A stretch of 64,000 nucleotides of DNA from Acrocarpospora phusangensis (GCF_016862995.1 NZ_BOOA01000001.1:124001-188000); one strand, 5' to 3'; positions 9,501 to 17,687 are shown, counted from the first letter of the stretch. The notes: generated by a model not told the origin, from the sequence alone. Translations and numbers: made by a program.

Positions 9501-10825
9501 CCCACGTGGTCGCCTTCGACGCGGGCACCGGACGGCTCGCGACCAGCACCAACTCCGGCGGCGTGGAGTTCTGGGACGTCGCCGGGGCCGGCGCCGGCGG
9601 CAAGCCGCGCCCGCTCGGCGGCATCCCGCCCCAGGAGGCCCTCGCCTGGGTGGTCTCCGAGCCCGTCAACGGCCGCATCGCCATCACCGACGAGTACGGC
9701 CGCGTCACCGTCTGGGACACCGCCCGCCACCAGCCGATCACGACCTACCCCGACCGGGGCCGCGCCGAGGCCAGAGCCGCGGCCCTCAGCCGGGACGGCC
9801 GGACCCTCGCCACCGCCGGCCTCGGCCGGACCATCGTCATCCGCGACCAGGCCGTGCCGCCCTTCATCGGGCACAGCGGAGCCGTCAACGACATCGAGAC
9901 AAGCCCCGACGGGCGGCTCGTCGCCACCGCAGGCTCCGACCGGACCGTCCGCCTCTGGGACCAGGACGGCAGGCAGCTGGACGTGCTCGGCGACCACTCC
10001 GACCACGTGCAGGCCATCACCTTCGACCCCGCCGGGGACCGGCTCCTCGCCCTCACCCGCGACCACACCATCGTCGTCTGGGACGTCGCCCTCGGGAAAC
10101 GCGTCACCACCGTCCCGTACGCGGGGCTGGCCTCCTCCACCGACATCACCCACCATCCCGGCGGCTCCGCCGTCGCCACGGCCTCCCAGGGGCGGTTCCG
10201 CTGGGACGCCCCCGCCATGACGGAACGGCCGATCCCCGGGGCGCCGTACATCGCCACCACCCTGGAGTACAGCCGCGACGGGAGCCTGCTCGTCTCCGGC
10301 AGCCCCGCGGGCAGCGTCCTGGTCTGGGACACCGCGACCGACCAGCGCCTCAAGGACTGGGCCACCGGCCAGGGCGAGGTCCGCGACATCGCCCTCGACC
10401 CCGCCGGCACGCTCGTCGCCACCGCCGGGGCCGACCGCACCGTCAAGGTCTGGAACGTCCGCACCGGCGCGGCCATGGCCACCCTGACCAGCCACACCGC
10501 CGCCGTCCAGGTCGTCGCCTTCAGCCGGGACGGCCGCACCCTCGCCGCCGCCGGCGAGGACCAGACCATCAGCGTCTGGGACACCGCCACCTGGACCCGC
10601 ACCGCCACCCTGACCGGCCACGACTCCCCCGTCCGCGCCCTCGCCTTCACCCCCGCCGGCACCCTGGTCTCCGGCGGCGGCGACGGCAAGGTCATCCACT
10701 GGTCCCTCTCCCCCGCCACCGCCACCTCCCGCCTCTGCCACGAGATCGGCCACGACCTCACCCCGGCCGACTGGACGCTGTACCTCCCGGCGGAGCCGTA
10801 CCACCACACCTGCGCCGGGACGTGA
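6593..10825 (+). CDS. SARP/BTAD - STAND NTPase - WD40 repeat regulator
   Basis: 1410 residues. Domains in order: winged-helix DNA-binding domain (1-90; FRVLGPLAVEIDGAALPL, STKQRILLGVLLSQANVPV), bacterial transcriptional activation domain (about 95-250; RANEERVLADLKLGRHADVV), STAND NTPase (about 260-690) with P-loop GASGSGKSS at 303-311 and Walker B ALLIVDQFEEVF, one predicted membrane segment (about 705-725; LAAGLAAMLLLAVLGGVTAV), then roughly 12 WD40 units (about 790-1390), many ending in LWD or VWD. The GTG at 6593 is chosen for its GGAG site 8 bases upstream and because it starts the winged helix exactly. Proteins of this design couple ligand sensing by the propeller to NTP-driven assembly and transcription. 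The membrane segment between sensor and NTPase would place the propeller outside the cell, which is unusual for a DNA-binding protein. No neighbour suggests a target. Confidence 0.9.
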   Translation: MEFRVLGPLAVEIDGAALPLRSTKQRILLGVLLSQANVPVPPAQLAEALWDRPPASASENLRLYVYQLRRALKDGERIIRDAYGYSIRVGPDELDAHRFDRDVTAAGALSADDPAAARDLLAGALTLWRGPAYGDLAETPVIRQAALQLEETRLRANEERVLADLKLGRHADVVAELTALSEAHPYRESVRAHLMVALYRSGRQAEALEVFRRTRALLAEQLGVEPGPELRRLHEAVLRGDRRLAVPDRARRVVPREPVDAEPPFQGMRAFEPEQEEWFFGRAHLVERLRGRVERLPLVSVLGASGSGKSSLLRAGLLGQAARDPRWQAMLMTPSDRPLEALAGQVAKLAGLDADRLREDLARDHSQLDVTLRNALAASPPETRALLIVDQFEEVFTLCADAAERDRFIECLLDAALGDDRRTTVVLGVRADFLAPLSQCVDLVAALEDEATLLVGPPALTDLREMIVRPAERAGLTVDADLLATVLADTGNGPGALPLLSHALLETWRNRTGSALSLAAYQAGGGVRGAIAQTAEREYGTLTEPEQRVARRVFVRLTALGEGTEDTRRPMDRAELDGLADRELVDGVLDGLAAARLIVLDGNRVEVAHEALIRHWPRLHRWLTDDRAELLAHRRLTEDARTWQELDRDPGVLYRGLRLLTASGWAEENPQELNQLEAAFLAAGREAADGERLAAQRRARHLKRLAAGLAAMLLLAVLGGVTAVRQGAEARRQQLIETSHQLALSSRRLLATDPDRAGLLAAEAYRLRADPDTRGALLSAAAAARRRIDLNTGGTPIFGIALSPDGKLLASAGRDGGVGLWDPAGRTRLGTLTGHADGVDHYVRSVAFSGDSTRLASVASAAGITATPGSLIIWDVPGKRALVKHDYPALSGTLAFSADGATVVVGTGDGFEIRDLRAGNRREVRTGGEIISLSLSPDGRLLASADGKGGPVLWDPATGERVATVPASEAHVVAFDAGTGRLATSTNSGGVEFWDVAGAGAGGKPRPLGGIPPQEALAWVVSEPVNGRIAITDEYGRVTVWDTARHQPITTYPDRGRAEARAAALSRDGRTLATAGLGRTIVIRDQAVPPFIGHSGAVNDIETSPDGRLVATAGSDRTVRLWDQDGRQLDVLGDHSDHVQAITFDPAGDRLLALTRDHTIVVWDVALGKRVTTVPYAGLASSTDITHHPGGSAVATASQGRFRWDAPAMTERPIPGAPYIATTLEYSRDGSLLVSGSPAGSVLVWDTATDQRLKDWATGQGEVRDIALDPAGTLVATAGADRTVKVWNVRTGAAMATLTSHTAAVQVVAFSRDGRTLAAAGEDQTISVWDTATWTRTATLTGHDSPVRALAFTPAGTLVSGGGDGKVIHWSLSPATATSRLCHEIGHDLTPADWTLYLPAEPYHHTCAGT

Positions 10826-10828
10826 GCC

Positions 10829-11557
10829 CTACCGGACCGACGCGGTCGGGTCCTTGAAGATGACGACTTCGGACTCGGCGAGCAGCGCCGCGTGCCTGCG
10901 CGCCGTGCGCTCGTTCATCGCGAGCACCAGGGACCAGTCCGCGCCGGCCCGCGCGGGCTCCGACGCCGACAGGACGACCGCGCGCACTTCGGTGGACGGG
11001 CGGCCTCGCTGGACGAGCAGGACCTGGATGAGGTCGCCGCTGCGCAGCGCGCCGCCGAGCACGTCGGCGCGGGAGACATCGAGGCCGACGACGGTGAGCG
11101 CGCCACTGATGAGCCGCCGCACGCTGGGCGACACATCGGAGGTGAGAAGCGGTTCGCCTTTCTTGATGGCCTTCAACGTGAGGCGGCCTTCGACGGGGAC
11201 CGTGGCATAACCCTCGCCGTCCAGGGCCGTGCGCACGTCGATGGTGAGATCGTTCATGTTCAGCTCGTGGTAGGCGGGCAGATCCGCGCCGGCGACGAGG
11301 ACGGGCACCTGGCGCTCGCTCATCAGCATCCAGACCAGCGCGACGACCACACCCGTGGCGACGAGGAGCAGGATCGCCCCGGAGAACGGTCCTCGGGTGA
11401 CCCGGGGACGCGGCGACACGGCAACCGACGGATCAGAAAGATCCGGCTCCTCGCCCACCTCATACACGGGTTCACCTACCGACGGCGGCTCGGCGTCTCC
11501 GGCCGGGGCACGAGCGGGTCGCCGGCTCGCGGCAGCCGCGTCGTCCGGTGATGACAT
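10829..11557 (-). CDS. Membrane-anchored SAF-domain (CpaB/RcpC-like) protein
   Basis: 242 residues: a charged cytoplasmic N-terminus of about 58 residues, one membrane segment (SGAILLLVATGVVVALVWML), then an extracytoplasmic SAF domain (VPVLVAGADLPAYHELNMND, VPVEGRLTLKAIKKGEPLL) and a second domain with LSGDLIQVLLVQRGRP-like spacing (ALRSGDLIQVLLVQRG). SAF domains of this kind occur in CpaB of Flp/Tad pili and in secreted-polysaccharide proteins, but no other tad gene is present. The ATG at 11557 overlaps the stop of the upstream membrane-protein gene by one base; a GTG at 11560 is an alternative. It is the last gene of a three-gene operon and ends 3 bp from the convergent STAND gene, with no terminator between. 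Confidence 0.75.
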   Translation of the reverse strand: MSSPDDAAAASRRPARAPAGDAEPPSVGEPVYEVGEEPDLSDPSVAVSPRPRVTRGPFSGAILLLVATGVVVALVWMLMSERQVPVLVAGADLPAYHELNMNDLTIDVRTALDGEGYATVPVEGRLTLKAIKKGEPLLTSDVSPSVRRLISGALTVVGLDVSRADVLGGALRSGDLIQVLLVQRGRPSTEVRAVVLSASEPARAGADWSLVLAMNERTARRHAALLAESEVVIFKDPTASVR

Positions 11558-12516
11558 CACGCGCCACCCGTCCCGGACCGCTCACCGTCGACGAGTCGCA
11601 CCCGCAGTTCCTCGGCGGCATCGGGTTCGTACCGCCAGTCGAATCTGGTCCCGGTCAGCACGAAATGATCGATCTCCCGCCATCGCGCCCGCTCCTCGGC
11701 CAACGTGCCCGGCTGCGGGAACCGGAGCCTTTTCAGGAGTTCGTGCCGATGCACTTCGAACGCGGCCCGGAGGTGGTCGCCGTACTCCGCCGCCGCCGGG
11801 ATGGCGGAAAGGTATGCCCAGTAGGCGAGGAGGAGACCGAGCGCGAAGCAGAGCAGGGAGATCGGCAGCGACGTCCCGAGGGCCATCGCGACCAAGGGGT
11901 TGAGCAGGGCGAACCCGACCAGCCACAGACAGAGCACCAGCAGGAACTCCATGGTGGCGCGGGCGTCTTCGACGTCCTCCGCCGTCTCCCGGGGCAGGAT
12001 CTTGTGCAGACGCGGCCAGATCATGATCAGGCTGATGCCGTACCGCCGGAGCGGGTAGAACTCGGCCGCGCGCAGCACGTTGCCGAGGCGGGTCGGCAAC
12101 ACGGCGGTGGACGGATAGGCCCAGTAGCGCAACTCGGTCGCGCTCACCGCATGGGATCCGTGCTCCTCGTGGGTGGTCAGCTCCGCCAGTCTGGCCCGGT
12201 GCCACCGGACTCCCACGCCTTCGAGCCAGGGCAGCCGCGCCAGCGGATATCCCTCGAAAAGCCTGATGATGCTCCTCCACTGACTGGCGATGATCGCCGC
12301 GCCGAACCAGCAGAAGGTGAAATACCCGACGACAGTCACGATCTTCAGCGTGAACGACCGGCCTTCCCAGCCGGTCAGCGCCGTTTCCAGCAAATCCCCC
12401 TGCAGTACGGAAGGAGTGACCGTCACCGGAAGGAAAAGCAACATGGGAAGAAACGCATTGCGCAGAAAGCGCCGCTCGAGGACCGATGTGGCCCGGTCGA
12501 GCAGACTGTCGATCAT
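11557..12516 (-). CDS. Multi-pass membrane protein of unknown function
   Basis: 319 residues, unrecognised. About four membrane segments are visible: near 13-35 (LRNAFLPMLLFLPVTVTPSV), 58-80 (IVTVVGYFTFCWFGAAIIAS), and a pair near 200-250 (FLLVLCLWLVGFALLNPLVA, LLCFALGLLLAYWAYLSAIP). Between them lies a large soluble loop containing YWAYPSTAVLPTRLGNVLRA and RRYGISLIMIWPRLHKILP, and the C-terminal 80 residues are soluble and charged. The ATG at 12516 is fixed by its 4-base overlap (ATGA) with the stop of the zinc-ribbon gene. The loop motif PTRLGNVLRAAE with a WPRL element recurs in uncharacterised actinobacterial membrane proteins. Possible role: scaffold or channel working with the SAF protein. 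Confidence 0.7.
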   Translation of the reverse strand: MIDSLLDRATSVLERRFLRNAFLPMLLFLPVTVTPSVLQGDLLETALTGWEGRSFTLKIVTVVGYFTFCWFGAAIIASQWRSIIRLFEGYPLARLPWLEGVGVRWHRARLAELTTHEEHGSHAVSATELRYWAYPSTAVLPTRLGNVLRAAEFYPLRRYGISLIMIWPRLHKILPRETAEDVEDARATMEFLLVLCLWLVGFALLNPLVAMALGTSLPISLLCFALGLLLAYWAYLSAIPAAAEYGDHLRAAFEVHRHELLKRLRFPQPGTLAEERARWREIDHFVLTGTRFDWRYEPDAAEELRVRLVDGERSGTGGA

Positions 12517-12785
12517 AGGTAGGAGTATCTCAGGACTTGTAGGCGATGGCCCCGATTCGGTGCGTCCGGGCAGCTGGGCTGGAACAGGTACCAGCCTGAC
12601 GACTCCCACGGGCACTCCGGACAGCTCAGCTGAACCCTCACCTGCACGCGCTGATGACCGCGGGGACACATCGTGCCAGGAACCCTGCGGGCGACGACCT
12701 TGCCGCACGGGCATGCCTCATAACAGCGGCGCCCGTCCCCATCAGGCGGAACATTCCCGGACAGTCGCGAACTACCAGGGCTCAT
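12513..12785 (-). CDS. Small zinc-ribbon-like protein
   Basis: 90 residues with four Cys/His pairs that could bind one or two zinc ions: YEACPCGK, TMCPRGHQ, LSCPECPW and QPSCPD. It begins at an ATG preceded by a purine-rich GAGGGGGAGG and ends in a 4-base overlap with the membrane-protein gene, so it heads the three-gene operon. Codon use is G/C-ending like the neighbours. Function unknown; the ribbon suggests nucleic-acid or protein binding. Confidence 0.6.
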   Translation of the reverse strand: MSPGSSRLSGNVPPDGDGRRCYEACPCGKVVARRVPGTMCPRGHQRVQVRVQLSCPECPWESSGWYLFQPSCPDAPNRGHRLQVLRYSYL

Positions 12786-12959
12786 CGCCTCCCCCTCTAA
12801 GGGCAGAGAACCCGGTCAGCGAAAACCACACTCGATGCGAACTTTGAGCGCCCGTCGCGCACCTGTCAACGACCGGCCGACAACACCGTTTTCGTCAATC
12901 GAATGATGCGGCAATAGTCGCCACTCATAATGCGGTCGTTTATGTGTTAAACGTGAAGC

Positions 12960-13139
12960 ATGCCAGGGGACGTCGACTACGCCGCACTGCTCCGAAGCCT
13001 CGGCTCGGCCAAACGGCACTTTCATGCCCCGGCCGCCGTCGCGCCGAGGCTGCCGCCCACCGGCTGGTTCGATCGGGCCCTCGTGGGCGAGGAACTCTTC
13101 GTCGACGCGGCGCTGATACTCGGCGAATGGCCCGCCTGA
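12960..13139 (+). CDS. Small hypothetical protein, 59 residues
   Basis: Reads MPGDVDYAALLRSLGSAKRH and ends DAALILGEWPA. It has actinobacterial codon use, a ribosome-site-like GTGAAG just upstream and a strong hairpin 6 bp after its TGA. It lies divergent from the zinc-ribbon operon. No family is recognised. The directly following terminator is the main reason to believe it is expressed. Confidence 0.45.
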   Translation: MPGDVDYAALLRSLGSAKRHFHAPAAVAPRLPPTGWFDRALVGEELFVDAALILGEWPA

Positions 13140-13145
13140 ACGGCG

Positions 13146-13178
13146 AGGACCCCGCACCGTGGGGCGGTGCGGGGTCCT
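13146..13178. terminator. Bidirectional hairpin terminator
   Basis: A perfect 13-bp stem, AGGACCCCGCACC (13146-13158) with GGTGCGGGGTCCT (13166-13178) around a 7-base loop. It sits between the small plus-strand gene and the end of the minus-strand UDP-glucose dehydrogenase operon and could serve both. Confidence 0.8.
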
Positions 13179-13197
13179 GGGTGTCAGGGCGGGGGCG

Positions 13198-14529
13198 TCA
13201 CGGGGAGCCGAGGGCGCGGTACTCCCAGCCGGCGGCGCGCCAGACTTCGGCGTCGAGGGCGTGGCGGCCGTCGACGATGCGGCGGTGTTTGACGACCGCG
13301 GCCAGGGCGGAGGGCTGGACCTCGCGGAACTCGGCCCACTCGGTGAGGAGGACGACCACGTCGGCGTCCTGGGCGACGTCCAGGGCGCTGGTGCCGTAGC
13401 GGAGCTCGGGGTAGGCGCGGCGGGCGTTGTCGAGGGCGGCCGGGTCGTACACGCGGACGTTGGCGCCGAGGCCGTGCATGGTACGGGCGACGTCCAGGGC
13501 GGGGGCGTCCCGGATGTCGTCGGAGTTGGGCTTGAAGGCGGCGCCCAGGCAGGCCACCCGCTTGCCGTCGAGCTGGCCGCCGAGCAGCTCCCTGACCAGG
13601 TCGATGGTGCGGGAGCGGCGGCGGCGGTTGATGGCGTCGACCTCGCGGAGGAAGGAGACGGCCTGGCCGACGCCGATCTCCTCGGCGCGGTGCGCGAAGG
13701 CGCGGATGTCCTTGGGCAGGCAGCCGCCGCCGAAGCCGAGGCCGGGCTGGAGGAACCGGCCGCCGATGCGGTCGTCGTAGGCGAGGGCCTTGGCCAGGTC
13801 GCGTACGTCGGCGCCGGTGGCCTCGCAGACCTCCGCCATCGCGTTGATGTAGGAGATCTTGGTGGCCAGGAACGAGTTGGCGGCCACCTTGACCAGCTCC
13901 GCGGTGGCCAGGTCGGTGACCACGATGGGCGTGCCCAGGTCCAGGATCGGCTGGAAGGAGGCGGTCAGCTGGTCGCGCGCCCAGTCGGAGGCCACGCCGA
14001 ACACGAGCCGGTCGGGGCGCAGCGTGTCGTCGACCGCGAAGCCTTCACGCAGGAACTCGGGGTTCCAGGCCAGCTCGACCTCGTCCCCGGCGGGGGCGAG
14101 TTCGCGCAGCATGCCGGTCAGCCGCTCGGCGGTGCCGACGGGGACGGTCGACTTGCCGACGACCAGGCTGCGCCGGGTCAGGTACGGGGCCAGGCCGCGG
14201 ATGGCGGCGTCCACGTAGCTCAGGTCGCAGGCGTCCGAACCGGGCTGCTGCGGCGTGCCCACGCAGACGAAGTGCACGTCGCCGTGGGCGGCGGCCTCCT
14301 CGAAGGAGGTGGTGAAGCGGAGCCGGCCCGACTCCATGGTCTTGGCCAGCAGTTCGGGCAGCCCTGGCTCGAAGAACGGCACCTCGCCGGACTGCAACTT
14401 CTTGATCTTGTTCGCGTCCACGTCGAGGCCGAGCACGTCGTATCCCAGCGAGGCCATGCATACCGCGTGCGTCGCCCCGAGGTAGCCGGTCCCGATGACT
14501 GTAAGCCGGGGGAGTACGGCTTCGCTCAT
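13198..14529 (-). CDS. ugd: UDP-glucose/GDP-mannose dehydrogenase family protein, probably UDP-glucose 6-dehydrogenase
   Basis: 443 residues, normal length. The NAD site is LTVIGTGYLGATHAVCMA (GxGxxG at 13-18). The catalytic cysteine is Cys270 in LGFGGGCLPKDI, and ELVKVAANSFLATKISYIN matches the central helix with the conserved Lys and Asn of this family. The reaction is the two-step NAD-dependent oxidation of UDP-glucose to UDP-glucuronate; GDP-mannose as substrate cannot be excluded from sequence. It is the last gene of the operon that begins with the glycosyltransferase at 21227, so it should supply that enzyme with its uronic-acid donor. The start has an AAAGGAAA ribosome site. A 38-bp gap separates it from the beta-helix gene upstream. 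Confidence 0.92.
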   Translation of the reverse strand: MSEAVLPRLTVIGTGYLGATHAVCMASLGYDVLGLDVDANKIKKLQSGEVPFFEPGLPELLAKTMESGRLRFTTSFEEAAAHGDVHFVCVGTPQQPGSDACDLSYVDAAIRGLAPYLTRRSLVVGKSTVPVGTAERLTGMLRELAPAGDEVELAWNPEFLREGFAVDDTLRPDRLVFGVASDWARDQLTASFQPILDLGTPIVVTDLATAELVKVAANSFLATKISYINAMAEVCEATGADVRDLAKALAYDDRIGGRFLQPGLGFGGGCLPKDIRAFAHRAEEIGVGQAVSFLREVDAINRRRRSRTIDLVRELLGGQLDGKRVACLGAAFKPNSDDIRDAPALDVARTMHGLGANVRVYDPAALDNARRAYPELRYGTSALDVAQDADVVVLLTEWAEFREVQPSALAAVVKHRRIVDGRHALDAEVWRAAGWEYRALGSP

Positions 14530-14567
14530 GTCAGTGATTTCCTTTCGAGTGTCGTCGAGCTCGGTGC

Positions 14568-15749
14568 TCAGGAACAGCTGCCCTTTTTGACCAGCGGGCC
14601 GCCGGTCACCTTGTTGTCGCAGGCGATCGTGTTGCCGCCCACGGTGTCGTTGATGCCGAATCCGCCGGAGTTGCCGAGGTCGATGATGTTGGCGCGGAAC
14701 ACGTTGCCGACGCCCCAGCCGTCCACGATCTTGTGGGTCTGGAAACCGTCCGCGTTGGTGTTGCTGCCGCTGTTGCGCTCGATCACGTAGTCGTTGCCCT
14801 TGACGTCCACCCAGGAGTCGTTGTGCTTGGAGCCGCCGAGGACGGAGCCGTCGAAGATGTTGCCGACGATCCGGCCGCCGGTGGTGCCCTCCTTGATGTC
14901 GATCGCCTCGGCGGTGGCCCTGATGACGTTGCCGCGTACGAGGTTGCGGTCGCTGCGGTCCATCTGCCCGCCGGAGAAGGTGGCCCAGTTGCTCTCCGCG
15001 GTGCCGAGGTAGACGCCTTCGCCGAACTTCTCCCTGCGCAGCCCGGTGGCGTACACCATGCAGTACTGCACGACGTTGTCGCTGCTGAAGTTGCGCAGGT
15101 GGATGGCCTCGTCGCCGATGTGGTGCACGGTGAGGCCCTGGATGATCGAGTGGTTGGTCTTGTCCGCCATCACGCCCTTCTGGCTGTTGCGGACGGAGAA
15201 GCCGATGAGCCGCCAGTGGTCGACTCCGTTGAGGTGGAAGGCGTAGCCCTTCTTGACGCCGCCGCCGTCGATGATCGCCTCGGCGGTGCCGCAGACGAAG
15301 ATCGGGTCATCCTTGGTGCCGGGGGTGGTGGCGACGAACTTGCCCAGGTAGACGCCGGGCTCCAGGTGGATGACCGTGCCGGGCTCGGCCGCCGCCAGCG
15401 CCTCGGTGAGGCCGGCGGAGTCGCTGACGGTGACCGTGGCGTCCGGGCACTCGATCATTCCGTCGCCGGTGGGGACGGCGATGGCGGGCGGCTCCTGCAG
15501 GGGGGTGAACTCGACCACGTCGTCGTCCTCCTTCTCATCCTCCACCTGCAAATCAGGCGTTTCCTGTTGTTCTTGGGACGTTTGGGAGGAGTCGCTCGTT
15601 CCATCATTTAGCGGACGAACATCCTCAACCCGCATGGTCGGGTCGCCGGATCCGCCGAAAAGCCCGCGGACGATGACCACGACGATCACCGTGATGATCG
15701 CCCCGGCCAGCATCCCGCTCAGCGTTTTGCGGTCGATGTCCAGGCGCAT
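14568..15749 (-). CDS. Membrane-anchored right-handed beta-helix protein
   Basis: 393 residues. An N-terminal anchor (SGMLAGAIITVIVVVIVRGL) is followed by an acidic, Ser/Gln-rich linker with EDEKEDDDVVEF, then a pectate-lyase-like right-handed beta-helix starting at DATVTVSDSAGLTEALAAAE, with coils such as VDHWRLIGFSVRNSQKGV, DEAIHLRNFSSDNVVQYCMV and AEAIDIKEGTTGGRIVGNIF. Such helices are polysaccharide lyases, epimerases or binding proteins; DGGG and DIKEG lie in positions used for metal or catalysis in lyases, but no activity can be assigned. A GGAGGAG ribosome site precedes the ATG, and the upstream beta-helix gene ends 3 bp before it. Confidence 0.85.
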   Translation of the reverse strand: MRLDIDRKTLSGMLAGAIITVIVVVIVRGLFGGSGDPTMRVEDVRPLNDGTSDSSQTSQEQQETPDLQVEDEKEDDDVVEFTPLQEPPAIAVPTGDGMIECPDATVTVSDSAGLTEALAAAEPGTVIHLEPGVYLGKFVATTPGTKDDPIFVCGTAEAIIDGGGVKKGYAFHLNGVDHWRLIGFSVRNSQKGVMADKTNHSIIQGLTVHHIGDEAIHLRNFSSDNVVQYCMVYATGLRREKFGEGVYLGTAESNWATFSGGQMDRSDRNLVRGNVIRATAEAIDIKEGTTGGRIVGNIFDGSVLGGSKHNDSWVDVKGNDYVIERNSGSNTNADGFQTHKIVDGWGVGNVFRANIIDLGNSGGFGINDTVGGNTIACDNKVTGGPLVKKGSCS

Positions 15750-15752
15750 GCC

Positions 15753-17687
15753 TTAGCTCCTCCCGGCCGGGGTCTTGCCGGCGACGGTCTCCAGGACCCG
15801 CGACGGCCGTTCCTCCAGCAGTGACTGCCTCTCATAGGGGTGGACGAACTGACGGCCGACCCGCGGTCCGTCGTTGCGCAGCGCCCGCAGTGCGGAGATC
15901 ACGATCAGGGCGATCACCCCGAACCAGATCAGGTTCATCGGCTTGGCGACGCGCCTGACCATGGTCCAGAACCCGGCCGTGTTCTGCCAGCCGTCCATGT
16001 TGTTGCCCGAGACGGCGCTGGCGCCGGTCGCGCGCACGGTGTCGATCGCGCTGCGGCCCGCCCCGCCCAGGGTGTTGCCTGTGATCTTGGTGCCGGTGGC
16101 GTCGCCGAGCAGCGAGATCGCGTGCAGCGAGGCCGACTGGACCGTGTTGCCGGAGATGGTCGCCTCGGCGTCCCTGAGGTAGATCGCGGTCTGCGTGCCT
16201 CGCACGATGTTCCCGCTGATCCGGGCCGCCCGGACGCCGTCCCGCAACGCGATCCCCTGGCTGCGCTGGTCGGTGAGCCGGTTTCCGGACACCTGTACCC
16301 CGGTGGCGTCCTCACTCACCACGATGCCCATCTCGCCGCCGATGACCTCGCTGGTCTGCACGGACAGCTTGAGACCGCCCTTGATCTCCACGCCGTAGCG
16401 GCCGTTGTCCCGCGCCGTGCTGCTGATCACCGAGCTGCCGCCGAAGCTGCGCAGCGACTCCCCCGACGCCGACGGGCCCCGGGCCAGCGGCAGGCCGCTG
16501 ATGGTGAAGCCGTTGCCGCCGTTGCGCTCGGCGAAGGAGCCGGTGATCGTGACGTTCTGGGTGCCGCGCGACAGGACGAACCCGTCGCCCCGGCTGTTGC
16601 GCACGGTGGTGTTCTCGATCGAGGCGTTGCGCGCGAACCGGTGCAGCAGCACGCCGTGCACCAGGCTGCCGGTGACGGTGACGTTGGTCAGCCGGGTCTC
16701 GTTGGAGGCCGTGATGAAGATGCCGTACGCGTTGCCGGTGATCGTGGTGTCGGTGATGTCGCCGGTCACCAGGTTGGCCTCCGGCAGCTGGTAGGCCACC
16801 TTCCGGCCGCCCGTGCCGTCGTTGATCTCGATCTCGTCGTCACCGCCGCCGCTCGGCGCGTACCTGCCGTTGGGCAGGAGCACCAGGCGCCGGCCGGTCT
16901 GATCGGGCGACGCGGTCGGGGTGGCGGACGGTGTCGCCCCGGGCGAGGCCTGCCCGACGGGCGCGATCACCCGCTCCGCGTTCCTGGTCGGCCGGTCGCT
17001 GCCGGTCAGCGCGACGCCGCCGGTGGGGCCGCTCCAGAAGCCGAGGTGCTCGACCACCGCGTAGCTCATCTTGAGCTCGCCGCCGACCGCCCGCAGGTAG
17101 GCCCGGCCGTCGGCCACCTTGGTGTCCGCCGTCCTGGTGTGGGAGTCCCAGCTGGTCAGCCGTACGGGGTTCTGCGCGGAGCCGTTGATCCGGATGCTCG
17201 CGCCGAAGCCCACGATGGAGACGAAGGAGCCCGGCTCGCTGCGCATGCGGATCACCAGCGGGCCCGTCGCGTTCTGGAGCACCAGCTTGGCGCCCGGACC
17301 GGCGAACACGTTGATGCTGAGCACGTACGAGCCGTCCTCCTGCTTCTGGAACTGCTCCAGCCCCAGCTTCTCCAGATCCGCCACCCGGTACGGCTCCCGC
17401 CGCTGCGGCAGCACCAGCGTCTGCCCGTTGGCCGAACTGGAGATGTGCGGCACCCGCACCCGCGCGGCGGCGGGCCCGCCCCGGGCCAGCGCCGAGGTGA
17501 GCGTGGCCCGGGTCTCCATGATCCGCAGGTCCTCCTGGTCGACCAGGGTGGACTGCTGCTGCGCCTCCGCCGCCGGCACCTCGTTGACGCCCGGCGTGGG
17601 CGGCGGGCGCTCGATCCAGGAGAGGTAGGCCCAGGTGCCGGCCGCCGTCAGCGCCATCACCAGGATGGTCAGGAGTTTGCGGCTCAT
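15753..17687 (-). CDS. Beta-helix protein with N- and C-terminal membrane segments
   Basis: 644 residues. MSRKLLTILVMALTAAGTWAY is a signal anchor. The body has many right-handed beta-helix coils rich in Asn (ISGNIVRGTQTAIYLRDAEA, ISGNTVQSASLHAISLLGDA, ITGSFAERNGGNGFTISG), matching NosD/CASH and AlgG-like repeats. A C-terminal segment (MNLIWFGVIALIVISALRAL) is followed by a cytoplasmic tail with HPYERQSLLEERP. It is a paralogue of the next protein: both share KPMN-IW before the membrane segment and a PYE-Q--LEE-P tail motif. The ATG overlaps the stop of that gene by one base. Likely tethered outside the membrane to act on or bind the nascent polysaccharide. Confidence 0.85.
   Translation of the reverse strand: MSRKLLTILVMALTAAGTWAYLSWIERPPPTPGVNEVPAAEAQQQSTLVDQEDLRIMETRATLTSALARGGPAAARVRVPHISSSANGQTLVLPQRREPYRVADLEKLGLEQFQKQEDGSYVLSINVFAGPGAKLVLQNATGPLVIRMRSEPGSFVSIVGFGASIRINGSAQNPVRLTSWDSHTRTADTKVADGRAYLRAVGGELKMSYAVVEHLGFWSGPTGGVALTGSDRPTRNAERVIAPVGQASPGATPSATPTASPDQTGRRLVLLPNGRYAPSGGGDDEIEINDGTGGRKVAYQLPEANLVTGDITDTTITGNAYGIFITASNETRLTNVTVTGSLVHGVLLHRFARNASIENTTVRNSRGDGFVLSRGTQNVTITGSFAERNGGNGFTISGLPLARGPSASGESLRSFGGSSVISSTARDNGRYGVEIKGGLKLSVQTSEVIGGEMGIVVSEDATGVQVSGNRLTDQRSQGIALRDGVRAARISGNIVRGTQTAIYLRDAEATISGNTVQSASLHAISLLGDATGTKITGNTLGGAGRSAIDTVRATGASAVSGNNMDGWQNTAGFWTMVRRVAKPMNLIWFGVIALIVISALRALRNDGPRVGRQFVHPYERQSLLEERPSRVLETVAGKTPAGRS

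Noticed and set aside
4808-10807. A nearly 2000-codon open frame on the minus strand opposite the SARP-STAND gene
   Set aside because: It is low-complexity Gly/Ala/Val/Arg sequence with no domain, and it spans both the SDR and STAND genes. It is a by-product of high GC3 on the other strand.
12816-13157. A 113-codon minus-strand frame
   Set aside because: It lies over the divergent promoter and the small plus-strand gene, has no recognisable motif and starts inside the terminator stem.
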